Positions 48,737-59,879 are shown, counted from the first letter of the stretch. The stretch is 64,000 nt of DNA from Pyrenophora tritici-repentis (GCF_003171515.1 NC_089399.1:4241994-4305993); one strand, 5' to 3'. Numbers and translations: made by a program. Notes: generated by a model not told the origin, from the sequence alone.

Positions 48737-50856
48737 ATGCAGCTATGCTACTCATCGACCAAATTCAGCACCAGAAACAGAAAGGCCAAATAACATCAAC
48801 TATCTTCCTAGACGTAAAGGGAGCATTTGACCACGTCTCACACAATCAATTCCTGCGAACGCTTAAGAAGCTAGGCCTTCCAATTAGTCTTATCGCTTGG
48901 ACAAAATCCTTCTTCTCAAACAGATCGCTAAGACTCTCCTTCGACAATAAGACACAAGAATTCTCCGAGATAATAGCTGGGATACCTCAAGGCAGCCCAG
49001 TGTCTCCAATCTTCTTTCTTATCTACACCAGAGACCTCTTCCCAGGACTACAAAGCTTCAACCTATCCTATATTGACGACCTATCTCTATCGACATCCTC
49101 AACATCGCTAAAGAAAAATGTCAAAATACTAGAACAGCAAGTCCGCCTACTATCTCACCGAGGGAAAAACTTAGCGATTATGTTCGATATAGCTAAGACA
49201 GAGCTCATCCACTTTACCGCCAAGAAAGAGAGAAAAGAGAGAAGCCTACAGCTTCCAGACAACACCATTGTAGAACCGAAAGACACAATCAAATGGCTAG
49301 GTATCCACATAGACAATAGACTGTCCTTCAAGGAACATATTGCTACACGCGTAAGCCAAGCAAGGAAAGCATTCTATAGACTAGGGAGACTAGCCAACAT
49401 CGAAAGAGGACTCTCCCCAAAAGCAGTACGACAACTATACCTAGCATGCGTCACAAGCGTTGCAGACTACGGATCACAAATATACTGGAAGAACCAAAGC
49501 TACGCCACTAGCCTCCTACAATCACTGCACAACCTGGCGTGTAGAAAGATAATTGGAGTGTTTAGAACGTCACCATCCCTACCAACAAGCATTGAATCCG
49601 GACTTACGTCACCTGCAATTAGACTCAACACCAACAACCGAAAGTATGCGTCTAGAGCACACCAGCTATCCAGCAACCACCCAATCCAGAAAGCAATTAC
49701 AAGGATCACAAATACAGACAAAGCTAGCTACAAAAAGCCAAACCAGCATAGACAACTATACACTATTGTTAAGTCAATCCCAGAGAGAGACAACAATAGC
49801 GTAGAAAAGATAATCCCATATAGGTTCAGACCATGGGAAAGTCTTAACTACAAGGTTACTGTATCAAAAAAGAGCAAAGAGGAAGAGGCAATTGCACACA
49901 CGGATTATATCCTATCAAGGAGCGGAGATAACTTCACCGCAATCTACTCAGATGCCTCACAACACGACAAGGGAATAGGGATCGGCGTAGGTGTAGTAGC
50001 GTACAGCTCCACCCACGAAGAAACCTTTTCTCAAAAGACAAACATTGGATGCTCCCAACTAGTCTACAACGGTGAACTAGAGGGGATAGCACAGGCATTT
50101 GAACACGCGGCTACAGTGGCACAAGAAGGCCAAGAGATCTACGTATACGCAGACAACCAAGCAGCAATCCATAGGCTTAACAACCTATCGGACAACCCGG
50201 GACAACAGTGGCTACTAAGATGCATCAGAGCTGCAAAGAGAATAACGACAAAGAAAGCATCGATCCACCTGCAGTGGGCCCCAGGACATAACGACGTCAA
50301 GGGCAACGAAAAAGCCGACACGCTAGCAAAGGAAGCAGCTAAAGAGAGACCAACAACATCGACCACAGCGAGCCTAGCCTACTTAGGCACAGAAATCAAC
50401 AAAATACAAAAAACAGAACAACTGATGGAGTACAAGAGGTATACCGACAGGCCCACCAAAAACAGAAGCTCCTACTCAAGGATCTTCAAGCTCAACACAC
50501 ATACAACAATCAAAGTCCCGAAGGGAACACCAAGAGAAATCTCGAGCGCGTTCTACTCACTCAAGCTAGGACATGGATACTTCAACTCCTACCTTAAGAG
50601 ATTCAACAAGAGAGACTGCAATCTATGTATATGCTACAAACCACAAACACCACAGCATCTACTTCTAGATTGCAAACAGTACAAAACACATCGAAATACA
50701 CTCAAAGAAGCAATACCACACAGACCCATCACCCTCCCACTCCTCCTCCAAACAAAGACAGGCATCAAAGCTACTCTAGCCTTTATTGCAAGTACTAGGA
50801 TTGGCACGAGAAAATGGCACCTTGGGCAAACCACCGAACAGACAGACACTGTATAA
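48715..50856 (+). CDS. LINE ORF2 part 2: reverse transcriptase, RNase H and CCHC, copy B
   Basis: Continues in the frame that starts GRLKKSAIDAAMLLIDQIQ. RT: FLDVKGAFDHVSHNQFL, GIPQGSPVSPIFFLIY, SYIDDLSL. RNase H: YSDASQHDKGIGIGVGVVAY, NGELEGIAQAFEHA, YADNQAAIH, WAPGHNDVKGNEKADTLA. C-terminal zinc-like CNLCICYKPQTPQHLLLDC. RT active-site YIDD and the RNase H acidic residues are all present. Only the single-base shift separates it from part 1. Confidence 0.9.
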   Translation, partial: RLKKSAIDAAMLLIDQIQHQKQKGQITSTIFLDVKGAFDHVSHNQFLRTLKKLGLPISLIAWTKSFFSNRSLRLSFDNKTQEFSEIIAGIPQGSPVSPIFFLIYTRDLFPGLQSFNLSYIDDLSLSTSSTSLKKNVKILEQQVRLLSHRGKNLAIMFDIAKTELIHFTAKKERKERSLQLPDNTIVEPKDTIKWLGIHIDNRLSFKEHIATRVSQARKAFYRLGRLANIERGLSPKAVRQLYLACVTSVADYGSQIYWKNQSYATSLLQSLHNLACRKIIGVFRTSPSLPTSIESGLTSPAIRLNTNNRKYASRAHQLSSNHPIQKAITRITNTDKASYKKPNQHRQLYTIVKSIPERDNNSVEKIIPYRFRPWESLNYKVTVSKKSKEEEAIAHTDYILSRSGDNFTAIYSDASQHDKGIGIGVGVVAYSSTHEETFSQKTNIGCSQLVYNGELEGIAQAFEHAATVAQEGQEIYVYADNQAAIHRLNNLSDNPGQQWLLRCIRAAKRITTKKASIHLQWAPGHNDVKGNEKADTLAKEAAKERPTTSTTASLAYLGTEINKIQKTEQLMEYKRYTDRPTKNRSSYSRIFKLNTHTTIKVPKGTPREISSAFYSLKLGHGYFNSYLKRFNKRDCNLCICYKPQTPQHLLLDCKQYKTHRNTLKEAIPHRPITLPLLLQTKTGIKATLAFIASTRIGTRKWHLGQTTEQTDTV

Positions 50857-51084
50857 AACTACAAAAACAATATTTCCTTATCTAAAAGAGCCCGCTGCTA
50901 CATCTCTTTCTATTCACCACACTGCTCTTTAGCACCCGCGCCAATGGAAGACTAGCTCTGAAATTGGAGTACGCAAAACACCACCCAAATTGTACAAGAC
51001 CCATAGAAACTCCACAACGACCATCATACATAGAACGGCTTAGCCAAAGTCCTACATAGTCACCGACTGATACAGGACTCTAAT

Positions 51085-51110
51085 GGAAATATAATAATAA
51101 TAATAATAAT
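51085..51110 (+). repeat. LINE (TAA)n tail
   Basis: AAATATAATAATAATAATAA-type tail ending at the target duplication. Confidence 0.85.
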
Positions 51111-51121
51111 AGCAAGGTTGT

Positions 51122-52040
51122 TAGGATTAGTATAGGGAAGCAAGAATAGAGTAGCATAGGGATAGATAGGAGGTTAGTAGAACAGAGAGTTAAAGTAAAT
51201 TTAATAGAGGGATTCGTAAGACAGTTTTAGAGCAAGTAGGGGTTAGGGTGTACAGAAACGAATAGGTTAATAAGAGAGTTTTATTAGAGTCAGCCGTTTA
51301 TAATAGAGGAGAACAATAAACAACAGAGGTTATTGCAGAGAAGGGTATAGGCCGAGGTAAAGGGAAGAAGAGAGAAGATGTAGTGGCAATAGGAAAAGTT
51401 TCCGAGTTAGGGTATTTAGTAGATGTTATATAGATTAAGTGATAAAAGCGAGTAAATTAGATTAAAAATAAGGAGAGATAGAAATAGATGAAGAGGAAAG
51501 GAAAGAAGAGAGAGGAACAGAAGAGAGAGAGGGAAGGATGGATGTGGTGGAGAGGAGAGATGAGGAGGGGCAGGGAGGGTTGGAGCAGCAGGAGCAGGAG
51601 CAGGAGCGACAAGGCGGGTGGCGGAGGTGAATACAGCAGCGGCAACAGGAGTTTAGGGAGGTAGAGTAGTGAGGTAGGGAATTAGGATGGTAGGGGAATG
51701 GATAGGGAATATGCAAAGGGGCGGATAATGGGCGAAGCGAGGAAAATATAGGGAGATGTTGGTGAGGGGAGGGGGGAAGTGTAAAAGAAGCGATTACGAT
51801 TGTTTTAGAGCCGATTCAGTTTAAGGGTTATTAGGGGCGTTTTTGGTGGGAGGTAGAGTAGGAAAGGAATTGTTAGGGGCGGTATTAGAAGGTAAGAGAT
51901 GCAAATTAACAGTATAAAGGAGTATTCACGGGGGGTTTATTAGGGCAGCGTTTAGGTAGAGGGAGGTAGGAAAGCGTTAGGGGCGGGGTTAAAGGGGAGA
52001 AGAGGATTTATAGTAGATAAGACAGGGTTAGGGGTATAGA
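51122..52040 (+). pseudogene. Decayed TLH copy 1, C-terminal part
   Basis: 51625-51990 aligns with TLH 35200-35610: CAGCAGCGGCAACAGGAGTT against CAGCAGCGGCAGCAGGAGTT, TAAGGGTTATTAGGGGCGTT against GAGCGTTATTCGGGCTGTTT, TATAAAGGAGTATTCACGGG against TATAGAGGGGTATTAATAGG. Nearly all plus-strand C is lost and TpA is enriched, as RIP would do to a purine-biased gene. No open frame survives. The 5' side may continue before the LINE at 45030-45317. Confidence 0.7.
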
Positions 52041-52129
52041 AGGAAGAAAGGGTTAGGGTTACAGAATAAAGAGAGGGATAGGTAAGAAATGAATAGAAGA
52101 ATAAAAATATTCATAAGGAGATAAAGGAG

Positions 52130-52800
52130 GATTAGATTACAGGCAAAATAAGGTAGAAGAGCAATTCGTTAGGTAGTATGTAGAGGGGAAAGAGTGGGTA
52201 ATAAGATATAGAAGGCGAGTATTAGAAAAGTATTTGGAGGGGCAAGGAGGCGAAGAGAGATATAAAGAAGAGGAGGAGAGACGTTTAGTGTGTAGACAAG
52301 CGGACAAGGAGATAGACAGCAGCAAAGAGCAGTAATAAAGAGGAGAAATAGTAGAGAGGAGGGTAGAGCAGTAGGAGCAGGAGCGACAAAGCGGGTAGTA
52401 GAGTTTAATACGGCAGTGATAACAGGAGTTTAGGCAGGTAGAGTAGTAAGACAGGCAATTAGGATAGTAGGGGAATAGATAGGGAATATGCGAAGGGCGG
52501 GTGATAAGCAAAGCGAGGACAAAATAGGGAGATGTTAGTGACGGGGAGGAGAAATACAAAAGAAGCAGTTAAGATTGTGTTAGAGTAGATTTGTATAAGG
52601 GTTATTCGTTATGTATTTAGTAGGGAGTTAGGCAGGAGAAATGTAAGGGGTAGGAGAGGAATTGTTCGGGGCAGTATTGGATAGTACGAGACGCAAATTG
52701 ATAGTGTAACAGAGTATTAATAGGGGGGTTAATAGAGGAAGAGGTAGGGTAGAGGGAGGTAAGAGAGTAGTGGAGGGCGCGGTTAAAGGGGTTAGGGGTA
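52130..52800 (+). pseudogene. Decayed TLH copy 2, C-terminal part
   Basis: Matches TLH from about 34790 to 35610: GAGCAATTCGTTAGGTAGTA against GAGCAGCGGTTGGTGCGAGC, TATTTGGAGGGGCAAGGAGG against TATTTAGACAGGCGCGAGGC, GAGTATTAATAGGGGGGTTA against GGGTATTAATAGGCGGGTTA. In tandem with, and same orientation as, copy 1. No coding capacity. Confidence 0.7.
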
Positions 52801-53187
52801 GAGAGAGGAAGGGTCAGGGAGAGGAAGGGTCAGGGAGGGTAGAGAGGATCAGGGAGGGTAGAGAGGATCAGGGAGGGTAGAGAGGATCAGGGAGGGTAGA
52901 GAGGATCAGGGAGGGTAAAGAGGGTTAGGTATTATAGTATAAGAAGATAACTAGAGAAAGTAAGTAAAAAGAGTTAAGAATAATAAAGTGGATAGTAAAT
53001 AATATATAGGGGGGTTTTAGAGAGGAGGAAATATAAGAGAGTTTACTAGAAAATAAGAAAGAGGGGTTTCAGAGTAGGCAGAAGCGTAAAGCAAGAGCAT
53101 AGGGCAGAGGAAAAGAGGAAAAGAGGTAGAGTTTAAAGAAGGCCGCCGGTTGCGGTAAGGAAGATGCAAAGGCGAGAGTAGTAGAAG
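52800..53187. repeat. Purine-rich tract with ~22-bp tandem repeats; start of the 1.86-kb unit
   Basis: GAGGATCAGGGAGGGTAGA repeats ~5 times at 52845-52925. 53010-53187 recurs, diverged, at 61905-62064. Confidence 0.8.
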
Positions 53188-53363
53188 TGTTAGGGTCTCA
53201 CAGGATCAGATATTTAAAACTGTGTTGAATTACAAAGTTTTTGCAGTACCGAGTTTCTAAGAAACTTCGGTAGAATTAAATACATGTGTGGGGCAGCGGG
53301 GCCTCGGCACCCGAGGCGCCGGCGTGGTCCGTGCTCAGAACACCAAGGTTCCAAACCATGACA
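53188..53363 (-). repeat. Chromovirus 3' LTR
   Basis: 176 bp, identical by eye to 60026-60201. Confidence 0.93.
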
Positions 53364-53382
53364 CGTCCCCCCTCCAAAATGC

Positions 53383-53703
53383 TCAAAGTCCCGACTGAGC
53401 GTTCAAACTTCCATTGAAAACACAAAGCAGGGCAACGGCAAGCTGCCCGTTGTCGTCATAATCATGAAAGGTGGCGTGAGGCCCAGGGCGCCCAGGGTTG
53501 CGGTCGTGAAAGTCCTGGACTGACTCCTTGCTGCCGCGCAGGTTGAAGTAGGGTTGCCAGCCTTCAGACTGGTCGTTGCCGACCCATTCAACTTTGTACT
53601 GGAGGCAACCACGGCGGCCAGTATAGGGGTCGTTCATTGTATTTCGTATGCGGGAGTCTAAGACTTGAGCGATAACATACTCTGTGTCGCCCTCATCGTT
53701 CAA
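53383..53703 (-). pseudogene. Chromovirus pol fragment: chromodomain
   Basis: YVIAQVLDSRIRN, then LQYKVEWVGNDQSEGWQPYF and VQDFHDRNPGRPGP, a chromodomain at the pol C-terminus expected to steer integration to particular chromatin. It is joined to the integrase by a one-base shift in a G5 run (53713-53717). Confidence 0.88.
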
Positions 53704-54758
53704 ATGGACTTCGGGGGAGCGTTGTCGTTAGCTCTGGGCTGTCCAGGTAGAGCGTCATCCTCATATGGTTGGAGCAGCCACGGATGAAAAGCGGGAAAAA
53801 TGTTCTTAAGGCTATCTGGCAGGTCTAGCTCATAGGCCATGTTGTCAATAACACGGGTAATCTGGTAGGGACCCATATTCTTGTGGTCTAGCGACTTGAC
53901 TGGCCTTTCGGTCTTAATATGGTTAGCGTTGAGGAGCACCCAGTCGCCAACAGCGAAGCGGGGGGCTGGATGGCGGTGGACATCAGCGAAGTCTTTCATG
54001 CGTTCCTGGGTCCAGGCGATCTCATCGCGGAGGTACCGACGGGTTGCGTCAATGCGGTTTGTGAGGGAGTCAGCAGCGCGCCGCTGTGCTGCAGCTGGGG
54101 TGGCGTTAGTGATGGCGTGGGCTGGTTCTAGGCCGGAGCGAGGTTGGTAGCCCTTTGTTGCTTGAAATGGGGAAACTCCAGTAGCGGAGCTTATAGCGGA
54201 GTTGGCTTCGAATTCAGCTAAAGGTAGGAGCTGGGCCCAGTCATCCTGCAGGTAGTTCACGTACGAGCGCAGGTACTGCTTCAAGTCCGCGTTGGCGTTT
54301 TCTGTTTGGCCATCTGTCTCAGGATGATAGGCAGTTGAGAGCTTTGGTGCTGTGCCGACGCGGTCGCAAAGGCGGCGCCAAAAGTGGGATGTGAATTGGC
54401 GGCCTCGGTCTGAAACTAGGGTCTTTGGGTAGCCCTCTTCTCTCCAGATGTATTCGAGAAACTTGTCGACGATAGTTAGTACCTCCATGTTCTCAATGGC
54501 GATAAACTTCTTCTTCTTCGACAGCCTATCCACGACCACCATGATGTGTCGGTATGAGTGGCCGCACCACTTTGAGGGTGGCAGCGGCGTAATGAAATCG
54601 ATAGAGATGTCCGTCCAGTATTTCTCTGGCACAGGCAATGGGTGCAGGAGGCCATGCTTAGCGTGGCGGTTGACTTTGGAGCGCCGGCAGGTGGTGCAGT
54701 TGTTAGTGAACCTTGCGATAGTGTCGGTCATGCCTTGCCAATAGTACCATTGGCTCAC
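53700..54758 (-). pseudogene. Chromovirus pol fragment: integrase
   Basis: Starts in the HHCC region (QWYYWQGMTDTIARF, CTTCRRSK). Core: ISIDFITPLP, VSDRGRQFTSHFW, YHPETDGQTENANADLKQYL with the DDE triad. C-terminal GPYQITRVIDNMAYELDLP. Frame is lost at both ends by single-base shifts. Confidence 0.9.
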
Positions 54759-55720
54759 CTGCTGGTATGTTGTGGTGCGACCCCGTGCCCTCCTGGCAGG
54801 GAGTCATGGATATCTTTTATAATGCGGGTCCTCAGTTTCTCGCTGAATGGGACAAGAAGGCGGTTATAGCGCATAAAAAGCTTTCTCTCAGCGTTGGTTT
54901 CAAGATCGCCCAGTTCCAACCGCACACCTTCAGCAATAAGGTGGTGAGGGATACGTCGATGGCCGTTGTTGAGTGCGTCGCGGATAGCGGTAAGGCGGGC
55001 GTCTGTAGGGTAGAGGGCATCGACAATTTCTTGGGTAGTCATTTCATCGGCTGCTACAAGGTCGTCGTAAGGGTCATGTTGTCCTTGGAGAGTGAGGCGG
55101 GCTAGCCTAACCATGGCGGTGCCCACGCGTGACATGCCTTCTCCGGATTCATGCATGAGGGATAAGATAGAGGGCAGGTCGCACTCGGCTTCTCCTAAGC
55201 AGAGGCCAGCAAGGCGGATAGCTTCATGGCTGCCTCCATCCCACCGGTGGTCGCCAAGGATGGTCTGACACTGGTGCTGGACGCGGTCGTCGGTGACACT
55301 CTCAGGCAGGTCACCTGTCCTTCTGGTGAGGCTGTCTGGCTTCGTGCCTTGTTTTCCAGGCCGATACTTGACTTTAAAGTCGAATTCCTCTAAGAACTCG
55401 GCCCAGCGGGCTTGTCGGCGGTTAAGGTGGCGTTTAGAGCGGAAGTATTCGAGGCCTCGATGGTCAGTAAGTACTTCTACTGTGTCGGCGGCGCCTGCGA
55501 GCTCCGGGCGCCATTCCTCGAAGGCGCGGACTATTGCCAGCAGTTCCTTGTCGTAGATCTCATAGTTGCACTCCGTAGGAGTCATCTTTTTGGAGAGGTA
55601 CGCGACAGGGCGTATAGTGTCGTCGCTTTGAATTTGGGAGAGCACTGCAGCGTAGACGTAGTCAGAGGCGTCGGTTTCCAGGATGCATTTGAGGTCTGGG
55701 TTAAAATGGGCGAGGACCAC
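54755..55720 (-). pseudogene. Chromovirus pol fragment: RNase H
   Basis: Begins VLAHFNPDLKCILETDASDY, then VAYLSKKMTPTECNYEIYDK, LLAIVRAFEEWRPEL and LTDHRGLEYF, RQARWAEFLEEFDF, YRPGKQGTKPDSLTRR. Shifted out of frame near 54780 (GGGCACGGGGTCGC), before the integrase. Confidence 0.9.
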
Positions 55721-56469
55721 CTCGCTACAGAATGCCTGCTTGAGCAGGTCAAAGGCTCGCGAAGCTTCGGGGTCATTTGAAACAGCTTTGGATCTCCGCG
55801 GGTGAGATGGGTGAGAGGTTTGGCGATATCAGAGAAGCCATATATAAAACGGCGATAGAAATTGGCAAAGCCAAGGAAGGCTTGGACATCCTTGAGGGAC
55901 TTGGGTAGAAGCCAGTCCTGTATAGCACTGACCTTTTCTGGGTCCATCTTTATACCGTTCGGTGTGATAATAAGCCCAAGAAACTTGACTTCTTCTTGGA
56001 AGAATTCAGATTTCAGGATGTCCATGGGGAGCCCAGCGTTGGACAGGCGTGTGACCACTCGGAGTAGATGGTCATCATGCTCTTCCCTTGTTTCGCTGAA
56101 TATGATGACGTCGTCTAGGTAGGCCATGCAAAATTCGTCCAGGTACTCATGGAGGACGTCGTTGATGTAGGCTTGAAATGTTCCAGGGCTGTTGCACATT
56201 CCAAAGGGCATTACGGTGTACTGGTACAGGCCGTATGGCGTAATGAACGCTGAGAGGTGTTTATGCTCTTCTTTAATCCGGATTTTATTGAAGGCGGCGA
56301 TAACGTCTACCTTAGAGAAGAATTTGGCCTTGGATAGCTTGGTGAGCATGTCGCGTATCAACGGAGGGGTGTTACGGTTCTTGATGGTATGGGCATTAAG
56401 TCCTCGATAGTCCACGCAAATTCGGATACCTCCTCCAGGTTTCTTGACTACTAGGAGGGGGCAGCCCAT
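55582..56469 (-). pseudogene. Chromovirus pol fragment: reverse transcriptase
   Basis: LLVVKKPGGGIRICVDYRGL, FFSKVDVIAAFNKIRI, LYQYTVMPFGMCNSPGTFQ, MAYLDDVIIFS with YLDD intact, then FLGFANFYRRFI. Enters from the protease frame by a shift at the G5 run 56457-56461, and leaves by another near 55775-55790. Confidence 0.9.
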
Positions 56470-57680
56470 TCAGAGGTGCTACGTTCAATGTGGCCTTTCC
56501 GGATCATATCGTCAATGTAGAGCTTCACAGCTCGGGCTTCGTCGCGGGATAGCGGCCTTAGCCGCTGTGATGAAGGGCGAGGCGGTTTTCCGGTTTCGGG
56601 GTCTAACTGGATTTCAATAGCGTGGTCCAGCTTGTCTCGCTGCGGAGGGATCTCATCGGCCTCTCGTGGGTCGAAGCCATGGTAGAGGGGATGGAGGACC
56701 TCTGGCAGCTTAGCCAGGATTTCCTCTTTACTCATGTGGGGGCGCTCCATTCGATCGCGAAACTTTTCAAAGTCTTCAGGGAGGACTTTGGCTCCTGCCG
56801 CACGCAGCAGTTGGGTATCCGTCCATTCTTGGTCGGTCATATTGCAAAGTCTTTCAACCTCTTCCATAGAGGTTAGGCAGACCTGTTCTCCTCTTGTCAC
56901 TGAAATGGCGGCCACCCGGCTTGAGATAAAAGCGATGTCGATAGGCGGGGGATGTTGAGGAGCCTTAGGATGGCGAGCTTTTTTAAGCTCATAGGCTGGG
57001 GGCGCTGGGTGTTTGCGGTGTCGGCTACTAGCAGCCATGCATGGCTTGTGGTTTTCTAGGCAGTTGCGAATGCAATGGTCTGAGTTGAATACTATTGACA
57101 TAGTGTCCCAGTTTACCTGGGGGTTGTGGATTTGAAACCAGGGAGTGCCAAGGATCATTTGCACTCCGCTAACTTTGGTCACATAGGCAAGGACTTGTTC
57201 ATGGTGGGTGTCGAAAGTTACGTGTACCCGTGTCATATGGGTAACGTTGGCAACTTGGGTGCCGTCTGCGAGCTCCAGGACAGCTGGGTCTTGGAGCGGA
57301 ATTAATTCGTATTTGTGTGCGCGAGCATGAGATTCATCAATGAAGAGAGAAGCACAACCAGAGTCACCCATGAGTTCTACGTGTGAGGATGGTTGTTGAG
57401 AGGGAGATATCATCCCTTTGAATACTAATTGCTGACCTACCATAGGGAGATAAGTATTGCCACGAATAGCGGCGGCTGCGATGGCGGAGACGCGAACCCG
57501 TGGGGCAGCAGGGCGTTCCAGGTTCTTGATCCGGTCCAGGATTGCTTGCAGTGTGGGGTCAGGTTCAGTGTCGTTGTCGTCGCAGTCTTCGGCAGTAGGA
57601 GAAGGGGGCGTTGTAGGTTCAGGTGTATTCAAGGGTTCTTTATTGAGTTTCTCAGGCTCTTGGGGTCCCTGGGGCGACTT
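56451..57680 (-). pseudogene. Chromovirus pol fragment: protease and RT N-terminus
   Basis: Frame open from about 57690, with no ATG near its start. Retropepsin-like MGDSGCASLFIDESHARAH, then the linker to RT (LDHAIEIQLDPETGKPPRPS, SRDEARAVKLYIDDMIRKGH, IERSTSEWAAP). It lies in another frame relative to gag, so expression would need frameshifting or the junction is damaged. Confidence 0.85.
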
Positions 57681-57690
57681 TCGCCAGGGA

Positions 57691-59847
57691 CTACTCGTTT
57701 TCCGAGCGGGCGTCAGAGGCGGCCGCTGGAGGAGTAGGGGCTCGGACGGCGTTAATGCGTACGGCGGCCTTAGGGATAGGGACGCCGGCGGCCTTGCGGG
57801 CTTCGTTCAAGGCGGTGAGGACTTCGGGGTAGCGGCCCATTGAAGTGAGCTTGTCCATGTCCTTGCAGGGCGCGTCGTCGGAGTTAGACTTGTGGCCTGC
57901 ACGGGTGCACTTGAAGCAGCGTTCCAATTCAGCTAGGACCTGGGTCTCCATGACAGTGCGCTCCCTGTAGGGTTTGTTGATAATAAATTGGTTGGCTCCG
58001 CTGCCTTTGGGCTGCGCGTTGTCGGCGTTGCGATTGCGGTTGCGGTTATTGCCGCCGCCGCCACGACCGCTACCTCCACTATTACCCTTGCTAGGGTTGT
58101 GAGAGGGCTGGAGGGCGGAGTGAAGTTGTTCGAGGTGTCGGAGCTTGTGGCTGAACTTGGCAAAGTCCTTGGTGAAGGTGTCGTCGCTCATGAGGTGCTC
58201 CGCTCGGCTGCGCCACTGGTCTGGCAACTTCTTGTAGGCTTGCAGAGTCTTTTCCTCGTCGTCCCATTTCAAGGGAGCGACGCCGGCTTTGAAGCGGGCC
58301 AGGTAGGAGGTGATAGTCTCACCAGGCTTCATGAAGCCTTCCTTTTCGTAGAAGTTGTGGGCATCTAGGCGGGTATTCAAACGGCCGTAGCAGGCGTCGA
58401 GGATATCCCACGCTTCTTGTGCAGTATGGAACTCGTCTCCTTCGACAAACCATCCGCTCGAGATATTATCCCAGGCTACGCCGGTGGTTTTCATGCGGAT
58501 GTAGTCTAGTTGCTCCTCCTCGTTGTTGGCGAAAGGGTACGGATGGGCACGGAACCAGCTCTGCATGTCGAGTTTCCATTTCTGGTAGGTAGAGGCCTTT
58601 GTGCCTGTAGGGCCCTCAAAGACCGCGGGTTCAGGTTGTTTAGATCGTCGCTGCGTTGTGGCGGGCAGCGGAGCGTCAGGGCTAAGTTTGGTAGCTGAGC
58701 GGTGGCGGCGTACGCTAACGGGTCCATCTGATTCGTCAGAGATGGAGTCATGCGGTTTGCCGCGTAGAGATGGGCGCGCGGTGCTAGCATAGGCTTTAAG
58801 CTTTTCTTTGGTTTCGCCGTGCGCGGTAGACTCTTGGTTAAGGGCGGTCTTGTACTCCTCCTTGCGCTGGAGGTAGCGTTCGGCTCGTCGCTCAGCGGTG
58901 TCGAGTTTCGACTGGAGGTCTTGGTTGGCTACGTGGAGGCTGCCTCTCACCTCTTGAAGCTGGTTTGTAAGGAACTTTACCTGCTTTTCGGAGTTGAGTT
59001 TGGCGACGCGCTCGTCGATGAGGTCTTCCTGAGCGTCCGTCAGGCGCTCTTGAAGATTGGCGAGGTCGTTATGTAGGGTGTGGACGGTGTCAAAGCAGAA
59101 CTGGTAGAGTTTCTCTCCAGCTTCCGTGGTTGAGCCTTTAACAAAAGCTTCGTCAAGTTCTCCTACTAGCCTGGGCTCGCCGTTGGCGTCGTACTCATAG
59201 GCGGCTAGAGTTGGCTGACTGCCTTGAGGCAAGTCAGTTTTGGGGATTACGTAGCCAATGACTTTGCGGACGGGCTTTGAGGTAGTCCCCTCTGTGCGTG
59301 GCGTAGGCGAGGGTAGCGGGTCCCATGTAGGCGGAGAGAGGGCGTAGCTAGTATGGTTGCCGTCTTCTGTTTGGTACGTAAAGGGGTTATCAGTGCGCTG
59401 GGCGTCCGACCGCTGTCGGAGAGCGGGGTACTGAAAGCCTGCGCGGCCGCGGGTTGTAGTGACGTTAGGCGGGGACGGTTGAAAGGAGTCGCTAGAGTCT
59501 TGAGCGTCTACGACAGGTGATAACGGGCGCGATGGTACTAGATGGTGGATTTGGGTAATGTCGGCCTCGTCGTTATCTGAGTCGGCGTCATAGCCCTGCT
59601 GCTCTAGCTGCTCGTTTCCGAAGGCGCCAGGTACAGCTGGGTTGCTGATTTGGCGTAAGTTGGCGGACCCGGTAGCGCGTGGCAAGGCGCTGCTGCGGGC
59701 GGTGGAAGCCACGGTAGGTCTAGCGAAAGACCTCGCGCTCTTACCGGGGCTGATCGTTGCACCGGCGGTAGGGTTGGCGTCGCTGCCCGAGGCGTCTCCC
59801 ACATGGGGCGCGTCGGCGGCATTGCCGTCTGGGAACTGGGTGGACAT
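57691..59847 (-). CDS. Chromovirus gag
   Basis: 718 aa from MSTQFPDGNAADAPHVGDAS. Disordered N-terminal ~220 residues, coiled coil over roughly residues 255-345 (NLQERLTDAQEDLIDERVAK). The capsid region follows (KWKLDMQSWFRAHPYPFAN, WDILDACYGRLNTRLDAHNF, ITSYLARFKAGVAPLKWDDE), then a Gly/Asn/Arg-rich stretch and zinc knuckle CFKCTRAGHKSNSDDAPC. Intact. Builds the particle and binds RNA. Confidence 0.92.
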   Translation of the reverse strand: MSTQFPDGNAADAPHVGDASGSDANPTAGATISPGKSARSFARPTVASTARSSALPRATGSANLRQISNPAVPGAFGNEQLEQQGYDADSDNDEADITQIHHLVPSRPLSPVVDAQDSSDSFQPSPPNVTTTRGRAGFQYPALRQRSDAQRTDNPFTYQTEDGNHTSYALSPPTWDPLPSPTPRTEGTTSKPVRKVIGYVIPKTDLPQGSQPTLAAYEYDANGEPRLVGELDEAFVKGSTTEAGEKLYQFCFDTVHTLHNDLANLQERLTDAQEDLIDERVAKLNSEKQVKFLTNQLQEVRGSLHVANQDLQSKLDTAERRAERYLQRKEEYKTALNQESTAHGETKEKLKAYASTARPSLRGKPHDSISDESDGPVSVRRHRSATKLSPDAPLPATTQRRSKQPEPAVFEGPTGTKASTYQKWKLDMQSWFRAHPYPFANNEEEQLDYIRMKTTGVAWDNISSGWFVEGDEFHTAQEAWDILDACYGRLNTRLDAHNFYEKEGFMKPGETITSYLARFKAGVAPLKWDDEEKTLQAYKKLPDQWRSRAEHLMSDDTFTKDFAKFSHKLRHLEQLHSALQPSHNPSKGNSGGSGRGGGGNNRNRNRNADNAQPKGSGANQFIINKPYRERTVMETQVLAELERCFKCTRAGHKSNSDDAPCKDMDKLTSMGRYPEVLTALNEARKAAGVPIPKAAVRINAVRAPTPPAAASDARSENE

Positions 59848-59879
59848 GGCGTTGGTCTACCGTGTCGCGGGAACTGTGG

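Larger units (their letters stand above)
45318..51108 (+). mobile_element. Tad-like LINE copy B, full length
   Basis: About 5.8 kb flanked by a 13-bp target duplication ATAGCAAGGTTGT (45305-45317 and 51109-51121). A 5' UTR of ~220 bp, ORF1, ORF2 with one frameshift, a 3' UTR and a (TAA)n-type tail are present. The start coincides with that of copy A, supporting full length. Confidence 0.93.
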
